Shown here: positions 42,942 through 50,673 of the stretch, one piece after another | Layout: every line of letters starts with the position of its first letter | Position numbering within the stretch: the first letter of the stretch is position 1 | Assembly (NCBI GenBank): GCA_037447655.1 | Contig: JBBHKE010001182.1 | Span: 355,478 to 406,150 of the forward strand | Source: Zygnema cylindricum | Lineage: Eukaryota > Streptophyta > Zygnematophyceae > Zygnematales > Zygnemataceae | Direction of reading: 5' to 3' | Length of the DNA: 50,673 nucleotides | Notes under the pieces: generated by a model | The model's database searches: none | Seen by the model: only the letters and a program-made list of their open reading frames with translations | What the model was told of the DNA's origin: nothing | Translations under genes and position numbers: made by a program

Positions 42942-43480
42942 TTGCCAACTACCTGACGTACATCTTAATTTTGATCAGAACTTGAATTTTGCTGACAAAA
43001 CGTGGTACGGACTTTTGGAAGGGGCTGGAAAAGTTGTTGAGGAAAGAAACGTTTTACCTTCCATTATCAAACAGTTGTACGATCTATTACGAAGTACCTA
43101 AATTTTATTAACACAATGAAATATAGCCCGATTAGTGAATGAGCTTAGGAAGGAGACGTTTGGCCTTCGTAACCACTTGTTAGGGTTTAAGAATACGGAG
43201 TACGTAGAATTTGATTGACAAGATCTAGTACGGGTTGAGTGTAATGTCTTTGTTTTTTGCATACGTGTCATTAAAAATGTGGTGGTTGTACATGAATTTC
43301 ATCCAAAAAAAACATTTAAGCTACACCATTGAAAGTATAGCCAATAAAGGACAATAGTACTTAAATGATGAATGACAACCATACAATCGAAATAGAGCTG
43401 GTTGTGAACTAGTCTGACATCAACATGTGAAAGTGTTAAGAACCCAAAAGAAAAACAGTTGTATCAAAAAACACGGTCTT
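42942..43480. other. No gene seen
   Basis: AT-rich unique-looking sequence with no frame of note, no LTR landmark and no obvious repeat. Confidence 0.45.
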
Positions 43481-43484
43481 TCAA

Positions 43485-44291
43485 TCACCCGATCCATATT
43501 GAATTGTGACAACCGCAACCATAGAAAAATAATAGGCTGCACCAAAAGTCAAGAAAAACACTAAAGTATACAGAGGAAGCTTTCACAAAAAACCAAAACA
43601 ACCAGAACTTCACAATAAAGTTACACATAGACCAAAAACACAAAAGAACTACAAATAAGTAGCAATATAAAGCATATAACAAAAAACACACATGTAGGAT
43701 TTCACAATATTTTGCCAACAGATTTGAAAGATCTATAAAATCAAAAACCACGAGAAAAAACCGTATTCACAGTTTTTCCACTACAAAAAGAATGCCTAAT
43801 CAAAATTTTAAGTCCTACACAAATAAAAGTGAACTTGTAGTTGAACTACCTCGTACCACTTATATTGTGGTAAACTATCTACACTAAATTCTAACACGTA
43901 AAAGGCAACTGTCTACGGTACTCAGTATTTATAGCTACATAGGAAACAAACTGTCGTGTTAAACAATAACGTGCACAATCAAATTTTGTCCACAAAAATG
44001 TCGGCGGTCTTCGTTCGCCGTGTGCATATTCGTTCACAAAAGAAGATGATTGTCTACATGTAAATCCTATCCTTATGTGAAACCACGCTCGAACAACCAA
44101 AACATACCAAATTGACTTTCTTGTGAACCGACTCGTGTCATGGGTGTGTACTCAAAATGTATTCTCCCTTCTAAGCTACAATCACACTAAATCAAGTTGT
44201 CGAAGACTCAATGTGCACCCAAAAATGACTAAGTCCTAAACCTTTCCCTCACACAAGACATAGAGAGGACTAAAGGTTTCCAAAAACAACA
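43485..44291 (-). repeat. copia-A LTR and leader (downstream copy)
   Basis: On the minus strand it starts TGTTGTTTTTGGAAACC at 44291 after a polypurine tract. TATAAATA sits near 43925 and a leader-like stretch continues to about 43485. The LTR proper probably ends near 43760, judged by ACTGTGAATACGG at the place of CAGTTTTTGGGAAAC in other copies. A Cys/Phe-rich reverse frame at 43485-43751 is not a domain. Confidence 0.55.
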
Positions 44292-44640
44292 CTCCCCTAA
44301 ACCTTTAGAGTGTTGTTCTTCAACCACGGTTGCTGGAGGAGAACCAGCAGTAGTCGTGGAATTAGACATGGAAAAACAACAGAAGCTATCAAAACACCCA
44401 CTCAACAGCCAACTTTCAAGTATTACAGATTATGACTCAAAATGCCAATATGCCTCAAATTCGCCACAGTGACACAAACCACAATAAATTGAAAATTCCC
44501 AACAGTTGTCAACTGACACAAGTTTAAATGGAGCCCAAATGACCTTGTAAACCATAAAAGATAGAGTCTAGAAGTTTCCCAAAAACTGCCCTTAGAATAT
44601 CATAATCCCAAAACTAGATGATACAAAATTGGCTTATTCC
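44292..44640 (-). other. Collapsed internal region of copia-A
   Basis: A leader (GCATTTTGAGTCATAATCTG at about 44435-44455) leads into the gag start ATG at 44369 (MSNSTTTAGSPPATVVEEQ). After 19 codons the sequence passes straight to the polypurine tract GTTTAGGGGAG (44292-44302) and the next LTR. Everything from gag codon 20 to the tract has been lost. It is a deletion derivative of the kind called LARD or TRIM-like. Confidence 0.7.
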
Positions 44641-45283
44641 TAAAACATATACTCAAAATGAGTATCTGTTGGTCACACTAATTTGGGTGACGGTTCTACA
44701 TAACTATCTTGATTTACGACAAAGTATCCAGCCTGTACTTTATTGTAACGTGAGTAACTCAAAAAACCTAACTATTATTTTTCAAAAATTAAATTAATGA
44801 AACACTAATTTTTACTTATCTAAACGATAAAACAATGTTATTCAAATATTTTTAGATAGTGAACGGTACAATAAATGTTCCAAGTGCTTAGTCACGGTGG
44901 TTGCTAAAGTCCATCAGGCTCTAGCAGTGTAGTACAAAGCACCTAAGTGCTTCGTCACTTTTGGTTCCACGTGAATCACGCTTGTGGTTCTAGGTGAATC
45001 GCGTCCGTCGACACGATTCAAAATCAATAATCATAAAAAGTACCGTACCATACATATATGAAATATCCGGTTTGATTCCGATGGTCTGATCCGGTGAATC
45101 CACTCGTCTACTACGTGACGCGTGTAACCAATTATCGACGCCACACCGTAAAACCTGCATATGTTTATCTTGCTGACACGCGTCCTTGTAAAAGTACAAT
45201 ACACTCTATTGTACTTTTGCTACTGTTTCACTCATAGCCGACTACTTATACAATATTTTAAGTCCTTTTAGTTTCCTCTTACA
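44641..45283 (-). repeat. copia-A LTR (upstream copy)
   Basis: It starts TGTAAGAGGAAACT at 45283 on the minus strand after AAATAGGGG. It shares with the plus-strand copy at 48822-49560 an ACGCGTCACG block, a TATGGTACGGTACTTTTT / TATGGTATGGTATCC block, a CGTGTCGACGGACGCGATT / CGTGTCAACCGGCGCGATT block, AAGTGACGAAG and ATGATATTCTAAGGGCAGTTT. Directly upstream is the RNase H end of a copia-A element. The 3' end is estimated. Confidence 0.7.
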
Positions 45284-45290
45284 CCCCTAT

Positions 45291-45720
45291 TTAGTGAAAT
45301 AAAGATTTCCAATTTACAACATAGACTTTATCAGCAATTAAGACTACATGCCTCTCTACATATATGTAATTTGGGTGCAGGTAATGATTTTGCATCATGT
45401 CTGCACCCATTTTTTTATTTGACAAATAATTGAGTTTTAAAATTCTGCTCATCACCTTCTCTCTCACAAAATGTAGCTTTATATCAAAATGTTTGCTTTT
45501 GAAGTGATGACTTGGATTGGATGCAATTGCAATAGCTGCGTGATTATCACAACAAACTATTTGGTGTCTAAATCCCATAAAGTGAAGTTATTGGAGAAGA
45601 GACTTTACACACAATAACTCGATGACAACTTAACTTGCTACCACAGATTCAGCCTCCATTGCAGACTAAACTATAACTTTATCAAGCTTGTTGCACCAGC
45701 AACAAGTTCCACTTCCAATC
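45291..45720 (-). pseudogene. copia-A RNase H C-terminus (copy 2)
   Basis: The minus strand reads MGFRHQIVCCDNHAAIAIAS, NPSHHFKSKHFDIKLHFVRE and KVMSRILKLNYLSNKKMGAD. The CDN aspartate and the HFDIKLHF block are as in copia RNase H. The frame is open to 45291 and ends at the LTR. The upstream part of RNase H (about 45580-45720) is heavily decayed, with stops, but a WSDASYRD-like trace lies near 45760. Confidence 0.8.
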
Positions 45721-47300
45721 TTCAATATAAATCTTGTAGGCATGCGTCGGCTTGGCATATCTCTGTAGCTCGCATCGCTCCAAGTCTAAATTTTGACTTC
45801 TTCTCCACCGAGAGAGAATCTTAGATTCCTAGTCCTTGCAAGAAAGCGGAGGACTTGTTTCGCACTCATTTTACTGTTCCCTAATCTGACTTTGTCGAAT
45901 TCGGCAAACTTTTCCTCAAGACCCCATTTGCTGCCGCAATGTCCGAACTTGTGCAATTTATGAAACAAATCAAGCTTTTGATGAGCTGTTGGTACGAAAT
46001 ATTGGACATGAAGAGTGCCTCCCCTAATTCGAAAGTGTCATTGATAAAATGTCCTCCATCTGTCCCCATACCTTCCACTTTTTGTCTGAACTCTTTGGGA
46101 TTAGCACTCCCTTTTGCATCTACCATTCCAAACTTATCAAGAATGTTTCCAATTGCTTCTCTCTGAGTTAGATAAAGTACTTTTATATTTCTATCTCTTA
46201 CTACCATAATTCTAAGGATGTATTTTGCCTCTCCTAAATCATTCCTTTAAAATATTGAATTTAGAGTTGCTTTAATCTTGTGAATCTCATTTATAGATTT
46301 GCTGAATAAAAGCAAATCATGTATAGAAAACTCCATCATCTCCTATCATGATATAAACTAAGTGATCTCAACTAATACTCACAAAGCCGAGGCCAGTCAG
46401 AAACTCATCAAATCATCTACATAGACAGCAATGTAAATCACTCCATCCTCTCTTATCATGACATAAACAAAGTGAACTGAAATAATCCTCACAAAGTTGA
46501 GGCCATTTAGAAACTCATCAAGTTTCGGATTCCTGTGACGTGGAGCCTGCTTCAAACCATACAAGGACTTCAACATCTTACATACTATATTTTTTTTTTT
46601 GACTTCTAAATAAATCTCTGGGTGCTTCATATAGATGACTTCCTTTAGATCACTGTGCAAGAACGATGTTTTAACATCGATTTGATGTAACTCCATGTCG
46701 TCGATAGGTTTAAAAGACAATAAAACCTTAATAGAAGGAAATCGAACTACATGTTAGAAGATTTCTTAATATTCACTACCTTCTTTTTAACTATATCCTT
46801 TGGCAGCAAATCTAGTATTATACATTTCTATAGAGTTATCAGGATTCAACTTGACATTGAAATTCCACTTAGAGCCGATCGCTTTCTGATCTGGCGGCAT
46901 CGGTTTCTGATCCGGTGGCGGCATCGGTTTCTGATCTGGTGGCAGTTCTACTAGCTCCCAAGTTTTTGCTTCCATAATAGACCTCAATTAATCGTTCACT
47001 GTTGAGATCCTTTGTGCCTTTTTGGGAGCCAGTAAAGCCTCCTATAGAGTGAAAGGTTCTTGCGTGCTAGCTCAGAGCAGAGCATGCTCCACTTGGTTAC
47101 ATACCTGTCGATAGAGTTATCTCGATTAAATTTAACATTAAAAACCCACTTACAACCAATCACTTTCTGATCCGTCAGCATCGCTTTCTGTTGCGGCGTC
47201 AGTTCCACTAGCTCCCAAGTTTTTGCTTCTATGATAGACCTCATCTCATCGTTCATTGTTTAGATCCATTGTTCCTTTTCTAGAGTCGGTAAATCCTCCT
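45721..47300 (-). pseudogene. copia-A reverse transcriptase (copy 2) with two internal duplications
   Basis: Two successive RT starts are present: NDEMRSIIEAKTWELVELTP (47250) and MRSIMEAKTWELVELPPDQK (46987), each followed by GCKWVFNVKFN- or GSKWNFNVKLN-like sequence, so about 270 bp is tandemly duplicated. Then MELHQIDVKTSFLHSDLKEV, YGLKQAPRHRNPKLDEFL and VIYIAVYVDDLMSF (46397-46720). Next comes a second, diverged copy of the DEFLNGL...YVDD stretch at 46320-46430. It resumes as VVRDRNIKVLYLTQREAIGN (45881-46207). The second start also contains a short PPDQKPMP repeat. YVDD is intact in the first copy, but many stops occur. Confidence 0.85.
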
Positions 47301-48800
47301 ATAGAGTGAGAGGTTCATGCGTGTTGGGTGTGAGCAAAGCATGCTCACTTGGTTACTTCGCAACCTGCTAATTTGTCGTCTTATCGTCTTCCCCCTTTAA
47401 GATTTGTAGCTGGAACTATTGGACCCAGTCTTGTGCGTGGAGGTGGGGGAGGAGGAGGCGGAGGAGTAGGACTAACACCAAAAAGGATTTGCCCATCCGT
47501 AGAAGGAAGCGGAGCTGACCCTCTACCCAAAGAGGAGGTAGAGGAGGTTGAAGTAGTTAAAGGAATGTTTTTTAAAATGATATACTCTTGGAATTTAGAC
47601 TGTTTTTTTAAATGTGTCATACCAAATACATTAATACATTTTCTTTCTACTTTATCTTGATTATTTTTAGCAACCTGAAGAAACTTTTTCGCAATATAAT
47701 ACACTATTTATCCAACCGATTCATTTTCATACCTCATTAATATCCCGAGAATAGACTTTGGTCTGACATTATAATTCGGAAGATTATCTAAAATAAAACA
47801 CTAACTTCCAAAAACACAAAAATGACTTACATTTGGTTTCTTTTTGTCAGTACCTCATAAAGTGTCTTTCCCTTTACAACCATTGTTTCTATTCTATTTC
47901 TGATATACGAGGCACAAGAAAAATCTCCTTTCCAAAATTTAAAATCCATGCCTTAATCCAACACCATAGACTTAACACTTTCTATTAGTGTCCGATTATG
48001 TCTTTCGGAAACTCTATTTTATTCCAGAGTATAATGAATCGTAAAATGATGAGAGATTCCATTATCTTTCAAATATATAGCAAAAGCATTTGAACTATAT
48101 TCACCACCATTATCAGACCCGAGAGAGATGATTGGTTTGCCGTGAAGCTTTTCCGCCCAGATCCGGTAGTGTTTTAAGTGAGTAAGTACCTCACTTTTTT
48201 CCTTCATAAAATAAACTCGGTTGAATCTAGAAAAATCATCTGTAAAGGTGACTAGATATTTGTTTCTACCGAGTGAAGGGACTTTAGAAGGCCCCATATC
48301 CGAGTGGATTAATTGGAGTAGATTCTTGGCTTAGTTATCTACAATCAGTGGTAGAGGTAGTTTATAAAGCTTCCCCTAAGCACACCCTTTCTTTTTGTCC
48401 TAACTTAACACCATCTATCATATTTTGCTTAACCATATTATAAAGTCCCTCATAGTTAACAAGCCCAAGCCTCTTATGCCACAAAAAAAAATGTAGGAAG
48501 GACACTGGAGTACACAAAACCAATTTTATTAGCCAAGTCCATCCGGTACAACATGTTTAGGCCTCTTGTGCCTACCAAAGCTACCCTACCATCTTTGCTC
48601 ACGAAATTCTTTCTGTTTTTTCGTAACATCTCAAAGCCCTTATTTTCGGCTACTTAAGTATAATTTTTTTTAATTGAATTTAGGAATAAACAACACATCA
48701 TACAAAAATCTTTTAAAAATCTAACCATTGATATCACAAGCTAACTCAACACTTTCTTTAAATCTAGCGTGAATGTTGAAATATAAAATCTTTAGATCAG
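47301..48800 (-). pseudogene. copia-A integrase, protease remnants (copy 2)
   Basis: Near 48500 a gag-pre-integrase trace reads FLWHKRLGLVNYEGLYNMVK and GQKERVC. The integrase core at 48019-48297 contains KYLVTFTDDFSRFNRVYF, SLGSDNGGEYSSNAFAIY and then, past a stop, a SERHNRTL trace, so D-D-E is visible. The C-terminal part and linker at 47349-47900 are Pro-rich (VSPTPPPPPPPPPRTR) with stops. Protease-end traces (FLYDVLFIPKFN) occur at about 48700. The element is cut near 48800, before the protease active site, by a plus-strand LTR. Confidence 0.8.
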
Positions 48801-48821
48801 TAGATGGGATTGTGAGGGGAG

Positions 48822-49560
48822 ATTAAGAACTTAGAATATTTTTGGAGAAGTTCACTGCAATACTTACCTTGAATAGTGCGACACTTACCTTGAATAGTGC
48901 GACAGTGGCAGAAGTACTTTTTGAGTATGTTATACTTCTAAAGAGACACGTGTTGATAAATGAAGGCTATCCAGGTGTTACGAAATGGCGCCAACGACCA
49001 TCTACACGCGTCACGCGTCTGACAAGCAGATTCGCAAAATCATACAAACAAAGTCTGAAACACGTATCTAGGAAAGGTATGGTATGGTATCCTATAAAGA
49101 CCATTGATTTGAAACGTGTCAACCGGCGCGATTTGCTTGGGACCACAAGTGACGAAGTCATCCATACACACTCAAGTGTTTTGTACTGCACGACCAAAGT
49201 CACCTAGACTTTAATGACCAATGTTGACTAAGCACATGAAACATTTACTGTACCCTTTTCTATCAATGTATATTTGACAAACATTGTTTTGTAGTTATGC
49301 TTAAAATAAATAATGGTTTCACTATTTAGTTTTTGGAAAGTAGCAATTAGGGTTTTGGTAGTACTCACGGTACATGATGTAAAGTTTAGGTATTTTTGTC
49401 GTATGATAGTACAATATTTTAGTTTTAGGCGTTGACACCTGATTTGACAATAACCAGTAGATACTTAATGCTTAGTGTGAATATATAGTTTAGGACTTAG
49501 ACATTTTTTTGTATCTAGTTTAGGGAGTATGATAATCTAAGGGCAATTTTTGAGAAACTT
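48822..49560 (+). repeat. copia-A LTR, plus strand
   Basis: Preceded by a purine run TGTGAGGGGAG (48811-48821). It shares several blocks with the minus-strand LTR at 44641-45283 (see there). It stands in the opposite orientation to the copia-A element that ends at 48800. Start and end are estimated; the TG at the start is not preserved. Confidence 0.6.
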
Positions 49561-49790
49561 CTAGGGATCATAACTTATGGTTTACTAAGTCAATTGGAGT
49601 GCAATTTTGGGAATTGCCATTTTGTTATGTGTTGCATTGCTGTACCAAAATTTGGTACATATTAGCATTTTGAGTCACAATCTGTCACAGCTCGGAGTTG
49701 GTTGTTGAAGGAGGTTCTTGATAGTTACTTCCACTACTATTGCTAGTTCTCCTTGTGCAACGGTGGTTGTAAAAGAGCAGGTTATGGGCT
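49561..49790 (+). pseudogene. copia-A leader and gag start, plus strand
   Basis: GCATTTTGAGTCACAATCTG (49663-49682) is the leader also seen near 44445. After it, a frame reading IASSPCATVVVKEQ at about 49740-49782 corresponds to the gag start MSNSTTTAGSPPATVVEEQ, with the ATG lost. The match stops at about 49790. Confidence 0.6.
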
Positions 49791-50403
49791 TTTGTCAAGA
49801 ATTTTTATTTTCAATCGCCAAAAATATGCATACTAGTCGGCAATGGTTGAATCATCGTTTGAAACTGCTCACTTATAAAGGGTCTTGAATGGCTCACTTG
49901 ATAAAATGGACCCGAGTCGGGCAAAGAAAAATACATTGGCTCGGAACAGTCTCGTTCTCTTAATCTCTAAAAATCTAGTCATGTCTCGCCTGAAAATGAA
50001 AAAGGTGTTGTTTTAAATACTTCATTTCGTACACACCTATTTTAGTGTAGCCTTAATGATACAGTACGAGGCGTACGTATTGGGGGAGAAAACAAATCAT
50101 AAGTTTACGTAATGAATACGGATGCGTTATTCGAATGGATTCACGAATTGGGGGAGCGAACGTACAGAGCGTCTTCTTTGACAAGTGGACGTTAAATAAG
50201 TCAGCGGCATTTATGGCGAATGACGCAATTTTGGTACGATAAGATTTGGAGGGTATGTGATAATTTCGACAAGTGGTTTCGTAGTACATTTAGAGGGCGG
50301 ACGACGTCCGCCGATATTTTTTGTGGGATCACACTATTTCTGATGATGTATTACCAGGTGGACTGTACGTTTGTGATGTTGGTTTGCTATATAGACTCGT
50401 CAT
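49791..50403. other. No gene seen; contains an inverted match to 26079
   Basis: AATGGATTCACGAATTGGGG-GAGCGAACG at about 50131-50161 is the reverse complement of 26079-26108 with two mismatches. This suggests shared LTR-derived sequence. Open frames at 50053-50289 and 50220-50414 show no domain. Confidence 0.4.
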
Positions 50404-50673
50404 TGTTGAAATAAGTAGTTTTTATATATTTTCTAGGTCTAAATTTATTAGAAAAGAAAATGTAGGCAGCCTGCCTCTATCTCTTCTCTCTCTCTCGCCC
50501 CCATACTTGTTGTAGTCACTGAAGGAGAGAGAGAGAGAGCAATGGAGCCAGACATGCAAGCGAGGGGGTTAAGCACTTAGGTAAGCTTATTGCGTAGGCA
50601 TAAGTAATGCATTTGAATACTAAACAAAAGAGGGGGTTATGCATGCGGAGCATGATATAGTAATTCCGATGTG
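50404..50673 (+). repeat. copia-B LTR, start only
   Basis: It starts TGTTGAAATAAGTAG at 50404 and follows the family order (TATTTTCTAGGTCTAAAT, AGGCAGCCTGCC, GAAGGAGAGAGAGAGAG) to about 50560. After that the similarity becomes weak; the tRNA-like block is not evident before the window ends. Confidence 0.65.

Noticed and set aside
43485-43751. A small Cys/Phe-rich membrane-like protein on the minus strand
   Set aside because: It lies in LTR and leader sequence of copia-A, has low complexity and no supporting context.
1-50673. CRISPR arrays, toxin-antitoxin pairs, phage or bacterial operons
   Set aside because: There are no regularly spaced identical repeats, no bacterial ribosome-binding sites and no bacterial gene families; all identifiable coding sequence is from plant LTR retrotransposons.

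Overview
This window looks like repeat-rich nuclear DNA from a plant with a large genome. The basis is that every recognisable coding stretch belongs to plant-type LTR retrotransposons (Ty1/copia and a chromodomain Ty3/gypsy), that two primer-binding sites resemble the plant initiator-Met tRNA complement, and that there is no prokaryotic operon structure and no recognisable host gene. I cannot name the species. I found no host protein gene, rRNA, functional tRNA gene or CRISPR array.

I use local family names. copia-B (LTRs about 0.75-0.95 kb, starting TGTTGAAAT) is present as two abutting LTRs at 1-1341 (-), a 5' fragment at 3712-5475 (+), a long copy at about 9.55-14.07 kb (-), a copy lacking RT at 16661-20560 (+), and an LTR start at 50404 (+). 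copia-A (PPT like TTTAGGGGAG, gag starting MS-T-rich) is present at 5476-8299 (-), as an RT-RNase H tail at 8455-9540 (-), as LTR debris at about 25.2-26.3 kb (-), as a large fossil plus tandem LTRs at 43.76-48.8 kb (-), and as an LTR and leader at about 48.82-49.79 kb (+). copia-C is a nearly full-length element at 27270-33334 (-). A complete chromovirus lies at 33560-40898 (-) with two 510-bp LTRs and a perfect 5-bp target duplication GTACG. LTR-D (about 845 bp, +) occurs as two tandem LTRs. The first is interrupted by copia-C and the second by the chromovirus, and each uninterrupted copy serves as the empty site for the other insertion.

Between these lie low-complexity blocks: a 1-kb polypyrimidine tract at 15.64-16.66 kb, a 0.65-kb polypurine tract at 22.09-22.74 kb and AT-rich DNA at 20.6-22.0 kb. 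There is also an unresolved A/G-rich region with three consecutive open frames at 23.0-24.2 kb.

Almost all coding parts are broken by stops, frameshifts, deletions or loss of catalytic residues, so the window reads as a layered graveyard. The most unusual items are: (1) an 881-bp non-autonomous element at 42055-42935 with perfect 15-bp terminal inverted repeats, a 6-bp TTTGAC duplication and three copies of an internal TATA-like module; (2) a tRNA-like module, antisense, in the copia-B LTRs; (3) an additional reading frame downstream of the chromodomain in the chromovirus; (4) recurrent duplications at the YVDD region of two copia pol genes; (5) clustered GTAC dyads in copia-B LTRs and a CGCAGCTGCG palindrome shared by unrelated LTRs. 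I saw no host-encoded biological system; the novelty, if any, is in the mobile elements.
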